From NCBI GenBank assembly GCA_949358305.1, contig OX442317.1, forward strand, positions 4,532,186 to 4,596,185: 64,000 bases of DNA, written 5' to 3'. Of this stretch, positions 34,501 to 49,141 are shown in pieces. Source of the DNA: Strigamia acuminata (Eukaryota > Arthropoda > Chilopoda > Geophilomorpha > Linotaeniidae). A program made the translations under genes and the position numbers. Each line of letters starts with the position of its first letter. The first letter of the stretch is position 1. The notes beneath the pieces are model-generated. The model ran no database searches, was not told where the DNA came from, and saw nothing but the letters and a program-made list of their open reading frames with translations.

Positions 34501-37500
34501 ATCTTTTCGGTTTCTTGAAGAGCAGGAAATCTGGCCATTTGTATTGGATTGAATTAGCGCTAAATTTGAAATTAATTTAATGTGATTTTTCAATTACCGG
34601 TAACGGATTTTCATCATGGAGATTGGAGGGTTAGTGCTTTGCTGTCAGAGGAGGTCGACTGTCGAGAAAATTAGGGGCGATGTAACTAATGCTGTAATTT
34701 GCACATGTTCATTGATTTTGAGGATTCCAGTGGATTTGCATGGAATATAAACTCGATGATGTTATTATTTCCGTCTTTTAATATTGTTTTCGCACAGATT
34801 TTTAAACATTTATGTGGAATTACATAAATTATCATCAATTTTCGAACAATTTTCGAACTATTTTGGAATAATTTTGGAAAAATGTTTGAACAATTTTGAA
34901 ACAATTTTAGAACAATTTTGGAACAATTTTAGAACAATTTTGGAAAATTTTTAGAACAATTTTGGAACAATTTTAGAACAATTTTGGAACAATTTTAGAA
35001 CACTTTTGGAAAAATGTTAGAAGGATTTTGGAAAAATTTTAGAACAATTTTGGAACAGTTTTCAACAATTTTCGTATATTTCTTTGACTTTTTATGAATT
35101 TCTTTGAGTTCTCATGAATTTCTTTGACTTTTCATGAATTTCTTTGAATTCTCATGTATTTCTTTGAATTTTCATGAATTTCTTTGACTTTTCATGAATT
35201 TCTTTGACTTTTCATGAATTTCTTTGAATTCTCATGAATTTTTTTGAATTCTCATAAATTTCTTTGAATTCTCATAAATTTCTTTAAATTCTCGTGGCTT
35301 TCCTTTGAATTTGCAAGTAATTTTGAGATTTATAAATACAAAATATTTCATGTTGGAAGATTTTCTCAGAATTAAGAACCAGAAACATGCAAATCCATAA
35401 ATTGATTTTTTTGTCCTCCGCTCCGTGAATTTTTATGAATTCGCAAAGATTCTTAAATAATTAATCAACTTATCATAAATTCCCTTAAAATTTAATGAGA
35501 TTTGTAAGATTTGCATATTATCCACAATCATTGACTATGATGGCGTACAAAATTTCGACTATAGCAGACCCCTCAAAGCTAATTAAACCGTTTCTCCTAC
35601 ACTAGATGTCGTGACCAGATTCCCCCGCGATGACATCATATCCCCGACACATGGTGTATAATTTAAGGCTTTTTTTCACCGCCAGGGTGAAAACAACCAT
35701 AATTCAACAACACAAAGAAATTCTTGTAAACGATGCCAGATATAAATTAAATATAGAAAAAGCCCAAACAGATGTGTAAACGGAATCCAAAATCCCCCCC
35801 CCCCCCAAAAAAAAAAATCGCCATTTTGTTTTTCAAAAAAAAAAAATTTAAAAGAAAAAAGAAAAAAAAAATTTGCCCATTTCCAACAGCTGGGATACTT
35901 TTGAGACAACTTCACTCATCAAATCAAGGATGAGGTCATGAAAATCTCTCAACGTTGCAATTTATTTAGAAAATTTAGATAAAAGCAGTTGTAACGCGAA
36001 TCGGAAAGTATTTAGTGGTTGTTTGCACATGAGACGTGTTAAATGAAAGAATTTATATTTAGTTGTTTCGTTCGATTCAATGCCAGGAGTCGCTGCTGCA
36101 AATAGTTCTTGGGGAACTACTTACGTTTGCGGAAGATCAAATCTGGGCAAAACGGCTCAGGGAGAGGAGGGAGGAGGCTGGGAAAGGGGTGACTAACCTA
36201 ATATTAAACGCAGCCAAGGACAGTCATGTTGTTTCTATGCAAATTCTTTCCAACTGACGAAAACCAAAACCAAAAAAAAACCCCAAAAAAAATCCATTTA
36301 ATTAAAAATAAAAAATAAAAATCACGAAATAAAATTTTATTTTCTAAAAATATTCCGCACTAATTCGTCCCCAACAAACAAATCTGTCACATTTAACAAT
36401 GTAAATGGTAGTTAAACCGAAACGTAATTAAAATCCGTTCTCGTCGCAACAATTACTGTTCGTGCGACATGCTGTCCTTGCTCGGCGAATTTGTCTCGTT
36501 GACGCAAGAGGGCATGCGTGGGCGTTGAGCCCTTGCCGGATTCCATATCGATCCATCCGCCAACACAGTTTGTGCCAAAAGCGGCACTGACATAGTAAAC
36601 GGCGGCCCGAGCCTAGGCCGAGGCGGTCGCGCGCGCCAGCGTGCCAGTGGCACGTGGTGCAATCTTCTCCTCACTAGTGTATCACCTTCAGCAATATCGA
36701 TTGGTTCCTCCCTTCGGATTTCCACGCGCTAATATGACTTCTTTTCACTTTCGGATTTCGAACACGTGGTGAAATTTAAGAGCACCTCAACTCCTTTGTT
36801 CTAGACGTCTTTGGTCCATGTGAAAACGGTGTGAGAACCCCATTACGGGCCGGGATAAGCCATTCAAGATCCACGGGGTCATGGCTATCGCCGGCCTGAT
36901 CGAATCCATCCACTGCACGACCTCAGGGGCACAATGGGCGAGACGTCAACGACTTATGTAAGAACTCCGTATTTCTTTTGTGCTTCCTTTACACTTTCGC
37001 GTATGCTAATTGTCGTCATTTTGACGCGGGACCAAGTTTGCACGACAATTAGAATACGCGGTACGTATAACCATGTTACTCTGCCGATGGTGACCTGTGA
37101 CCTGTGCGTCCAATGCCGTGTTAACACTCCCCCTGACTCACTTGGTATCACGCCGCAGTGACTACATGTTGACATGAATATTTAACACGTTGGTTTTTCC
37201 AAACTTGACTAATGAAGTCTTTTCATCCTCCAATCATCGTGCATTGTCCTTATCATGCAAATCTTTTGCGAATCTTTGGCGAATCTCTTGCGAATCTTTT
37301 GCGAATCTTTTGCGAATCTCTTGCAGATCACTTGCGGATCACTTACGAATCTCTTGCAAATCTTTTGCGCAGTGCTGGACTTGCCCGGCAGGATACCGGG
37401 AATTTCCTGCTGGCCCGTGACGCTGTGAATTTTTTTTCCTTTTGTCGTGGCCCGATCTATCCAGATTTCCCGGTATAAATTTGTTCACGTGGCCCGACCG

Positions 37501-40500
37501 GTCCAGATTTCCCGGTACTAAATTTGTTCCCAGTCCAGCCCTGCTTTTGCGAACTTCTTGCAAGAGTCTCGTAACCGGCAAATGTGTGGAAATCCGTGTC
37601 TCGAATAAAGAACAGTCGTCGATAAGTTTCTTCTAGACACTGTTTGGTCCCTATAGACCAATATATATGATGAGATAGTTGTGTCACATGTGCTGACTTT
37701 GTTACGGGGTTATTGATGATGACACAAACCAGCATGCAATCAATCACAGCTCAGGATTAGTCATCAAAAATTGGTATTGTCAAGCCCTCGTGGTTCCACA
37801 GAGATAACAAAACTATTTGTGTAATGGGAGTTGAGTGAAATCCAACAGATTTACCCTCTAATTCTGATTTGTTTTTAGGCAGTGGCTACGGTCATGTCCG
37901 ACATCAACCTATTATTTTATTGACGCACTATGATTGGTTGAGATCTATTGATGTCGTTTCCTCAACGCACGTTTTCTCAAAACGATGTTTTCGAGGTTTT
38001 ATCTACACTCCCCCAAACCAAACCTTAGTCGTTTTTAGCGACATAAACTAAACCGACAAGTTTCAATGCATCTCTCAACCAATCACAGCGCGTCATGAAA
38101 ATAATACGTTCCTATCGGACATGAATGTAGCCAGGGCCGTCTTTACACTTTTCAGCACCCTGGGCTAATAAAACTCAGGTGCCCCTTGTCCAGCACTTTT
38201 CTGTGTCCAGCGCCCTTCTGTGCCCGGCGCCCCCCTGTGCCCGGCGCCCCTGGGCTGCAGCTCAGTTAGCCCAATGGTAAAGGTGGGCCTGAGTATAGCC
38301 ACTTCGTCGTTTATATTCCCTTCTTCGGGGTGAATTGGACAAAATTAAACTATATAGAGGTTTGCAAACCAATTTGACCCAACGCCACTAAAGTCAATGT
38401 TTTAAAAGTCTCTGTGGTAACTAATCCAAATCAAGTGGTGAAATGAAGCACGGACAAATAAAACCAATGCAGCGTACAAGTTCGATTGATTTGCTGCAAA
38501 AACCAAGATGACAATCAATCCGACACTCTCACCACCACCGTGCACATTGGAACTGAAATAAACTTCTTTTTTTACCATTTCGAGATTTTTATCACAACCC
38601 ACTCAATGTAGTGCGGTCTTGTTCCACTTACACAAGCAAACGGCAAATTGGCAATTCCCCGGGTTCCCAGCACTCACTCATAGCTTCCAGAAGAGTATTG
38701 CACATACATCAACATTACAGTGCCTTTCATGCTTCCATTTAGAACCCTTTACACTATTTTAGGCACTAACCTTGTCCAAGGTAACTTTTGTTCAACATTG
38801 CAAAACCCTCGAGCAAATCTGCAACATGGCGCTTGTTGTTGCTGTAAAAGCATCACCTGCTGGTACAAATATTGATTTTAATCGTTTCATACTTGTATAG
38901 AAATTCTCGTCCTTTGTTTCTGGGTCAATCGTGTTGATTTGCCTACCTAATGTACAGTAAAACTCTTAAGATCTTCCGGTGTACGGTTTATCTGGACTTT
39001 TGGCTCTCAACCAGGAACCTTGAGTTGGGTTTCCAATATCGTATATTGAAATCAGTTTCAAGCATCATTGCAGACTTGTATTTAGATAAATTTAGATGCC
39101 AATGTCATTCATTCCATTGCTATTGTAGAAGTTGTTGGAGTGTTTAATTTATTGGCGTGGCTGCCCGTCACCTTTATGTGTAGGGAAGGTTAGGAGTGGC
39201 AAATAAATCAAAGGATGTATAAATTCGAATTAGGAATTTCAAATCAGCCACTGGAAGTATCGTAAAAGCCTCTTCATGGGGTATCAGTAGGAGGTCGATT
39301 AAGTTGAGTGTTTGATTCTAACACTACTTTATCTAATAATAGAAGACTCTAGAGCCACACTCTAAAAATAAAAGGTAGATTTAAGTGTAAAACAATGTTC
39401 CCGGATAGAAATATACTAAATATAAAAATATGTGCATAGTTTAGACGCACAAATACTCTTTTTACACACAAAAATGCCATTTTTCATATACAAAATACCC
39501 TTTTCAGACATAAAAATGCCCTTTTAGATACAAAAATGTCCTTTTTAGATACAAAAATGCCCTTTTTACGTACAAAAATGCCCTTTTTACGTACAAAAAT
39601 GCCCTTTTTACGTACAAAAATGCGTTTTTTACGTACAAAAATGCCCTTTTTACGTACAAAAATGCCCTTTTTACGTACAAAAATGCCCTTTTTACGTACA
39701 AAAATACAAAATTTGACTTCTAGGTATATTTTGATTATATAAATTTACACTTAGGTTAGATTATGCTTCAATCAACTCAAGCCATATCAATTGTGTGAAT
39801 TGGTTTATTTCATTTGCGAAAATATAAAAGGACGAGAAATATGTGTAAAGCACCAATTATACACCTCGACTGCCTTAGCCGTTAGTTGTAATAGTCCATC
39901 GAAAGGAACACTGCTTCCAATTTGGAACTCAATTACAACAGTTAAGCCACGAACCGCAACCTGTAGTAAAATTGCTTATTTTATTGTTCTAGCAAATTAG
40001 AAAGACCATTTTACACTTCTGCATGCAGCATTTACATTATTAGAAACTGCAGGTTGGCAATACTAATCCAGAAAGACCAAAGATTTTGTTTACACCCAAC
40101 GCTTGCACACGAGAACTTAATTGACAAAATCCAACTCTTGAATCAATTGTTCCTTCTTATTTACACACGAAAACTCATTCTGCTCATGTTTTCCCCATCT
40201 TTTTCTTTCTTCTTCACGGTCTTATATTGAATTTTTTCCTCCTAAACCACCAAACTACTCTCGAAATTTCTTCAGGGAGCCAAAACCCCAAAAAAAAATA
40301 CCACTCGAACATTATTAAATTTAACTTTACAAAATTGAAGCCCATGTGCATTGAAGGTTAAAAGTGGCTGAATGTGACATATTTGATGTCTTAATTTTAT
40401 TTTTATGAATTCTTCAAGTGATGATTCGAGCATCCCACTCCTCTTTCCCACCGGGTTAAGTGAATAATCATCAACTGTCACTTCTAATCACGTCCAATCT

Positions 40501-43500
40501 CCGCCAAACAAAAAGCTTTAAGTCAAAGAAATAATTTTCTACGTTAGGAATTAGAGAGTTTGTGGGGTGCATTTTTCCCTTATTTTTCTCTACGTTACAC
40601 TATTTTAGTGCCATATCGTAAGGGAAAATTCTTTAGTGTATCGTTTTCAACACTAAATTAAAATATAGCGCAGCCAATCAGAATTGAGAACACTATATTG
40701 TTAGCTCCGCCCATTGCAAATGGCGCTTATTTTGTTGTCCCGATCAAACACATCGGTCATAAGTACGTAGATTGAATGATAAGTGAGGCCCAAAATTGAA
40801 TTTTAGGCCCAAAACCACACTTTATAGGCATAATAATGGAATTTTATGCAGAAATTTGCACATTTACGCCCCCAAATTGAATTTTTAGGCCCAAAATTAC
40901 TAACTGTCAGTAGTTGGTTGAAATAGTGTAGTGATAAAAGGGAAAAGTGCAGCCCGCAAAAACTTAATTTATCATTTTTCCCTTACACTATTTTTATACC
41001 GTATAGTCTTTAACTGTAAGGGAAAAATGCATCCCGCAAACTCTCTATTGACTGCACCCGAGTGTTTTTCCATTACGATATGATGTGGAAAACTATAGAA
41101 AATCATCTCGCACAGATAAAAAGGAAAAGAAATTCTATTGAGAAAAGAAAACGGGACTTCTAAAAGTAATCACCGAAATTGTTTTTAAACGAGTTACACA
41201 AGCATTTGATATTCCAAGTCCCCTCCTAACAAGTGCATAGACCGTATAGAAAAAGACAGTCGAGATTTCTGTTGGCACTGCCCATTTATTACAAAGTAGT
41301 ATTGCAGTCCTTTCCCACAATGCCCTCCAAAGACGCAATGTTCTTTTGGCACGCCGCTCCTTTCCAACTTTTTCCCCGAAACTGCAAAATTTGTTTTTGC
41401 ACAAAATGGATTTTTATGTCCGCAGCACCGCACACAAAAAAAAACGATAAAAAGTTAAAAACAACGAATCCCCCTGGTGCGATTTAATTACAACTGCAAA
41501 CAAACGGCAAATAAATGAATTCTCACATGGTTCGTCATTTCCAATTACAGTTTAAGGACGTCGTCGCCGATTTAAATGAGGTTACATGCCGTGTAATGAA
41601 TCGCATACCTCGCCAAGACTCCGTAAATGATGAATTCTTGGCTGTGCATGTTATATGCGGGTTCTCATCAACCACTTCACATTTCTTTCATGCGAAAATC
41701 TATTCGTAATTTTCTAGGAACGTTTCAAGGTCGGTTTGGGACTTTGCAGTAAACAGATCGGATGCCATATTGCTAAAAAGTCTATTCCAATGCGAATATG
41801 AGACTATCCTCCTATTGGCTGACGTCATGTGTTTAGGCCTGTGCGAGATTTCGCGTGCTGCTTGCACCGGCTAATAGTTCATCATTATTATGTTTTATTA
41901 CGTTCTCCGCCGTGTTCTCTCGTTTTAATCGATACATTTTTGAGTTGCTGATCTTCCGGTAGCGCAAAAATGATCAATATTGTGTGCTGTAATTTATGTT
42001 AATTTGTGTTTAATTAATGTTTCTCCATGCATTTTAGTTTGTTTGTTTCTTTACACTTTACACATGATATACGATCGTATCCGGACGGCGGGTGTGAGCT
42101 GCTCGAAAAGTATTATCGAATTTGTAATTTTCAATCAATGAGCTGGAAGCTTGTTCATTGGGTCAATAAAAATAGGCGGTAAAAGAAAAGAAATGAGAGG
42201 GTAATGATATTATTTTACAACCCGGGTCTAAATTGACCAAAATGGCTGAATGCAATATCTAAATTGACCAAAACGACTTAATTCAATATCTAAATTAACC
42301 AAAATGACTAAATTCAATAGCTAAATTGAACAAAACGACTAAATTCAATGTCTAAATTCAACAAAACGACCAAAATAAATGTTTAAATTGAACAAAACGA
42401 CCAAAATAAATGTTTAAATTGAACAAAACGACTAAAATAAATGTCTAAATTGAACAAAACGGCTAAAATAAATGTCTAAATTGAACAAAATGGCTAAAAT
42501 AAATGTCTAAATTGATCAAGAACACTACAAAATTATGGGCAAAACCTATTTTCTGTCAATACATCACCCGCGTTCTATTAGAGCATTCACGGAATTTATT
42601 TTTATTTTATTTTATTTTATATTTTACTTCAAATTTTTCTTCTGGGTGAAAGTGCACTTTCAAATCAGTAATTTTTAATGGCTATAGATTTAAGAATCAA
42701 CCTCGTCCTTTCTTTATATTAAATTTCCGAGATTTGCGCACGTGGTTGCAGTTGTAGCAATATATCCACTCGTAAAACGAGTTAACGCAAGTGCAGGTTG
42801 TGCAGTTTTTGCACTATTGCGCTCCAGCGCACGAGCAAAACCACCAAAAAAAATCACCATTCATTTCTCTCTGTCATATTATCTTGGGCATGTTTTGTTT
42901 CTGCTTATAATTATGAAACCATGTTGTGTAAACAAATTATTTTTAAGCCTAGTGTGCACTTATTGGCACGCCATACCAGATATAAGCACTCTAAAAGTTT
43001 AACACTTTGCCATATTCATCACAGTTGGTTTATTTTAAAATCCGATCTATTTTAGCAATGAAAAGAAAGAAAGAAAAAAAAATCGCCATTTTTTTCCTCC
43101 ATCTTGTTTTTTTATTTTTTATTTTTTATTTTTTTTTTTCTAACAATTCAGAAACTTTATTCCTCCATAAGCGTTTTGTTTACTTTCAAAACTATACCGA
43201 GTAAAAACTATTTCCGATCCAACTAAAACAATGGACATAATTATTTATAGCAAACAGCTTCGCCGTGCTATTTCTTGCAGGCCAAATTTACAACCGCACT
43301 AAATTATTTATAGATTCCAATTTGCAAAACATAAATCGCGCGAAATATGTAGAAACATACGCTACACATGCCCAGTAAAACGCATCGGCCGCTTTTAACG
43401 CCTGTATGAGACGCTAAACTCCGCCATTGCTCAACTCTCAGCCGTCGCACCGCTTTGTTTTTCGCATTTTGCAACAATGAGCGCATTCAAACTCTTTTAA

Positions 43501-44164
43501 TTCCTTCTCTTTGTCTCGGCGCAAATAAATTAGAAATTGCGAGTTCGTTTCAACACATTTCTTCAACTTTAATATTGTTATTCGGTGCAATCGTCCTTTC
43601 CTCTTTGTTGCTAAGCAACCGAATTAAGTATGGCGATGGAGTTTTGGCTTGTTGCCCCTCGAGTCTCTTTGATCCTTGGGATTGTCATTCAAATGACGTC
43701 ATGAAAACCCTTTTAACTCTCCATTTTGTCTTGTTAACGCTCTCGTTGTTGTTTGTTTGCAAAATGTTCAAAATCCGAACAAAAAAAAGCAGCAAAACAA
43801 CAACAACAACACAAAAAAAAAATTTAATATTTTAGTCATTCCTTCTTCGTTCTTCCCCCCACTTTTATCGCCCACGTTTTTTCCATTCTTTTATATTTTA
43901 TTATTGTTCCATCGACGCTTTTCTTCGAACCATGTGTCTCCAAAATGGCATTTCCACTTTCAAAATGCCAACACCAGGGTCCAGCACGATCTTACATATC
44001 AAACCCAGGAAATCAATAAATGGGATGGACAATAACGCATGCGCACTGCATTACATTGTCTAGCCGCCAAGGTCGTTTTCCAACAATACCAGAGCTAATA
44101 ACAACGTGGCGTTTTACCCAAATTGATTGCGGTTGACAATTAATTTGATGTATAAATTTACATA

Positions 44165-44198
<34 letters not shown>

Positions 44199-47100
44199 AA
44201 TATTGCATGATATTGTTTTTTTTTATGTTTAACAATTTCCTGGTGATAGTTGGCATAGCAAAACCGATGCATGTTGCAAACCCGGAAAGGCAAAATTGGG
44301 GTGAAATAATAAATTGGTCGCAATTCGACCTTGATTAAAATAAATCAACTATGACGTGCCAATAATCAAAGGTTCCGACTCACCTGTAATTAACCAATAC
44401 AATGCGTGTGCAGACATGTAGTCGCCATTGTTGACTTTTTGCTCTCACTGTCCCATCGATTCTCGGTTGCTAAGCACACACAAAAAATATAAAAAAAATA
44501 TAAAAAAAAAATTATTGTAAAACGCATTTACTCGAAATAAAAAAAAATCTCTACGTGACGGGGTCATTTTTCATGGGTCATGTGATAACCGACCATAAAC
44601 CCGCACAGAACGCAGCCTGTCGAGCATGCACACGAACCCCCCCTCATTTTCTCCTTTTTTTGGCGGGAAACCAAGATGGCCGCCGCGCACCGCCGCGCCT
44701 GATTGGTCAACTGCGCAGCGCGTTGCCTAGCAACCGCCGTGTGGCGTGGGCAGAATCGATGGTCGCGCATTCGAGTCCCGCGTGCGACAGACGCTCGCGT
44801 CTGATTTGGACAACGAGTACCTAACGAAGCCCCCTCCCCCGTTGGCGGGAGGGGGACACCGCGGCGACATTGTTGTGATGTGACCCTCGGAGGGGCAGCG
44901 AGGCGGCAACAATGTTTATTCCAACATTCTGCAACTCCGCCACGGTCGTGGCGGCCGATTTCGCCCGAGCCGAGAGACAATTTGGCGAGCGTTCCACCGG
45001 GTGAGAACAATGCACTTCACGCAAAGCCCGACGCGCACGTGGCACAGAAATAGGGATGCACAATGTCGGGTATATTGTTAGCCAGTTCCTACGGCGGCAC
45101 GGTTGGGGAAACGAGGTACAGTTACTCAAAAAGTGACGTCATTTCGTGAATAATTGAATGTAATGAGTGTTAGTGTGTTTGCACTGCACGGTTTTTCATA
45201 TTTCACACTTTCTGTTCAATCGAGTCTCTGCGATGTGTACACTGTTGTTATTCCTCATTGACCCGTCACCTCATGCTAATTCCTGCATGAAAATTGTTGT
45301 TTCAAACTATGCCAATTAACTCGTTTTCGTCTCGCTTATTGTTTCAAGTGGAAATGAATATTTAGTGTTATTTTTTTCTACATTTTTTTCAATTTTATTT
45401 CCTAGATATGTTGTTGTTGTATCACTTATTTAATGTTCCGTGAGGAATTTTTATGCTTGACATTGTGACGATGGTTACAATGGTTATTTAACTGTGTGTA
45501 TAAATTTTTAAATCAAACATGGCGGCTGATAAAAAAATTGGTGCAAATGTATTCAATTAGTGTGATTAGTTATAAAACTACAAACCGCACGTCTGTTTTA
45601 ATATCAATTTCAATTTGCCACAAATCAAACATTGAACATTCATTATTATTAATTGAATTAGTAAATTGTAAACAAATTGACATATTACACATCCCCCAAC
45701 CACCCCCCGACCCCCACCAAAAAAAAAAAAAAAAAAAAAAAAAGAAATCGATTTTAATTTAATTTAATTTAATTCAGTTCAGAGATCCCCATGACAAATT
45801 TCCGAGCAAAAATATTATTTAATTTAGTTCGAGGCTTAGCGTATCCACAAAGCCAAATGCAACGAAATTGTCTTCTCACTCAATTTATCGTTTGTCATGT
45901 TTAGTGTAACTTTCGCCCACCAGAACCATCCGTCGATCATCACACATAACAAGTAGTACTCGAATGCAAAAAAATGCATTTCCTGTCATTTGCCTAATGC
46001 CGAAACGCCCACATGTTATCGCCGACACAACAGACACCTGAACAGATCCAATTTGCACTTTTTTCGGGGGTTTGTCGCGCCGCTTCTCCGCAAAACACGG
46101 GCAAAATGGCGGCTCTATTATTGACTCGTAATCGGGGCCATATTTTCTCTGTTAATTTAAGTTGTTGAAACGTGCTGTTAGTTTATTTAATGTGATAAAA
46201 AGGGCTTTCTTTATTGATTTTCGCTTCTTTTCCCTCGCTCACTTTGAGTGGATTCGTCCCTTGGAAGTTGATGAGTATTGAACCATTTCATTTGTTGCGC
46301 ATGCAGTTTCGTTGAGTAACTTACACTTTTACACCATATCGCATTGTTGGCAGGGTAACTATTGGTTACGTGAGTATTTCGATTGATTGCTCGACATTTT
46401 CTTCCATTTAAGTCGACACATTTAGCCAGTGTCAACTCTAAAAATCACTCGGCACGTGTTTATTATGTTCGGTTTGTTGTTGAAATCGAAGGCATCGAAC
46501 AAATATTGTTGCCACCTCCCCCCCCCCCCACTCGACGAGTTCAAAGAACCTTTCCAAGAAGATATTGTCGAATAAAAATTTAAAAAAAAATTTTGAAAAT
46601 CGAAACAAAAAAAGAATATTTCTATGGAGTTCTGCTTGACTCACGTTCGTGCGCAGAAATAATAAGGAATTCAATTTAAAAATTATTGTTATTTCAGTTC
46701 ACTATGTAAATGTGACAAGCACGACCAAGAATACACGGATTATAATTAAAACACCAACCTACACCGTGAATATATGGCGTGTGGCTTAACTAAAGCGATA
46801 TATTGTTATTCTTGTTTCAGTCCAATAAATTAAAGCGGCACAATATTATTATTATAGTTATATATAACAAAAAATCGTTTAATGCGCTTACAAAACCATT
46901 GTTTTAATCCCCACAACGATGTAAAACGTTTGTGCCAAGGCTAGAAATGTGTAACCCATGAACCAAAACACCGGTTCCGGTTCGTGATAATTATTTTCTC
47001 GTGATTTTGTGATTGTATGAATTATTTTTTTAAATTTTCAACTGGCGTTCCGGTTCATGAATTTTTCCATTTCGAGAGTGTGGCCTTTGTCACTAGTTAA

Positions 47101-49104
47101 TATTTTCAACGATAGATGGCTGCGTATAATTCACCACTGGTTGCCACTATAAACGACCCTTGTTTAACAACGTTAAAATCTTTCGAAAATACATATATAT
47201 CGAGTCATCATAAACAGAAACTGCATTCAAAAATTAAAATATTTTCTGTTTTACTTCAATTTTAAACCAAAAATGACATCATTTCCTGTTTAAACCACAT
47301 TTAAACTTAAAATACACTTAAACTAAAATTGTTATTTTTATTTTCGAACGCAGCTAGCGATTAGTTAACCTTTCGACGTCGCCAATGTTATCATTCCACA
47401 CCTGAAAAATATCTAAAATATTTTCTGTTTTACTTCAATTTTAAACTAAAAATGACATCATTTCCTGTTTAAACCACATTTAAACTTAAAATACACTTAA
47501 ACTAAAATTATTATTTTTATTTTCGAACGCAGCTAGCGATTAGTTAACCTTTCGACGTCGCCAATGTTATCATTCCACACCTTTTTCAATGGAGAAAAAT
47601 ACGTGATTTTATATTCCAAATCACATCTTTTCTCCCTTTGTTCTTTACCTACAAAAACAAATGTCGAAGAAAAATAAAACAAAGAAGAAAGATGTGCAAA
47701 ATTACCGCAAGATGGAACTAATCTGAGAAACAGTTGGCATCACCTCCTGTTGATGGATCGTGGAAGCAATCAAATTAATTCGACTCAAACCTTTAGCCCT
47801 AATTAACCTTTTTACAACTGCCGGACACAAATAATTCAGGCTAGTGTCCTCACCTGGCAAATTGTTTGGGGTCGGAAAACGTGCACACGTAGCATGACGT
47901 CAGCGGCAAATGAGCGATCTCGGCCAGACTGCAACACGGCGCGTGCGCATTCAGTTTGGCGGGTTAGGGGGCCGAGGCTAACCCAGCGAGTCGCACCACA
48001 AGACGCTGGCGTTCGGGGCTCCCGCGCGCGCCCCGCGGCCGCGTACAAGGCCCACTCCGCGCGCGGGGATCCCACCAATGAGAAGACAACATGCAGATGA
48101 TCATTGTTGCCGGCGGGTAAGTTCCCGGATCAACTTTCCCAATCCGCCGCTTTCTTCTTTCGTTTAATGCTTTCCGGATTCGTTCGTTCCTTCGTCCTTT
48201 TGGCGGGAAATTTGAAAAAAGTGCCATTTAATCATGGCGGATCACAAGTGGGTAGTGTCCAATCACAGCCACCAATTTCTCCATCCTTCCCACTGTTGCA
48301 GCCGTTGCTCGTGCCGAAATCGTGCTTGTGAACGCATTGTTTGCTTCAATTTGACACCTGTTTTCTCTCCATCCCCCCCAAAAAACAATTCTCGTGTCGT
48401 CTCGTCCTTTTGATACAACAATGCAGCAGTGTTAATTACGTTTGGTTATTTAAAATGGCGGGAATTGGTTATTTCTGGTTAGAAAGCATAAAACCGAATT
48501 AGAGCGGTAGGCGAATGCAAAGTGCAAAAGCGACCATCTTTGTAATTGTGTTTGACCAGTTGCTCGCTCTCAACAGAGCAATGAAATGTGCACGACTCGA
48601 AATGGAAAATTTCACCAACCGGAAACAGAAAGAAAGAAAGAAAGCCCCTTCGTGCGACGTTTAGAACAACTAAAATTATTCCTACTATTCCAAAATCACA
48701 AGAAAGATTATTTTCACCAACCGCAACAATATTCTCCATAATTTTACCAACCGGAACAATATTTTCGATAATTTCACGAACCGGAACACCGTATCTGTTT
48801 GATCCGGTGATATTTCGAGCCCTGGAAATGTCTGCATTAATTGGTGTACAACGTGTTCAAAATTCGCTGTGGAAACAAATAAAACAATGCAATATTGTTA
48901 GCCCAAATTGGCGCTGTTGTCGAGGCTTCAATCCTATTTTCTTTCCTCTGGTTTGTGTTTTAGTCCAACTGTCATCACGATCGATTAGAGGTATCAAATC
49001 AATTGATAGATGCCACTTCCGGCTTTTAAGGAGGAAGTGAATTGCCAAGGTTCTATTCAAAGTTTTTTTTTTTTATATTTTTTTTATGTAACAATACAGC
49101 TAAT

Positions 49105-49141
<37 letters not shown>

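Larger units (their letters stand above)
44560..45150 (+). promoter_or_regulatory. CpG-rich island around candidate exon E1b
   Basis: GC- and CpG-rich in an AT-rich intron. It contains the YY1-like sequence AAGATGGCCGCC near 44672, the X-box GTTGCCTAGCAACC (44722-44735), a G/C-rich hairpin with arms CCCCCTCCC and GGGAGGGGG (about 44829-44855), and a CRE TGACGTCA (45134-45141). Confidence 0.5.

Noticed and set aside
36934-36957. ATG plus GTAAGA donor as another Shaker first exon
   Set aside because: It ends in phase 0; joined to 53055 the frame stops within a few codons.
48588-49040. 150-codon plus-strand frame
   Set aside because: Part of it is a short tandem repeat (CCAACCGGAACAATATT); no recognisable protein features.
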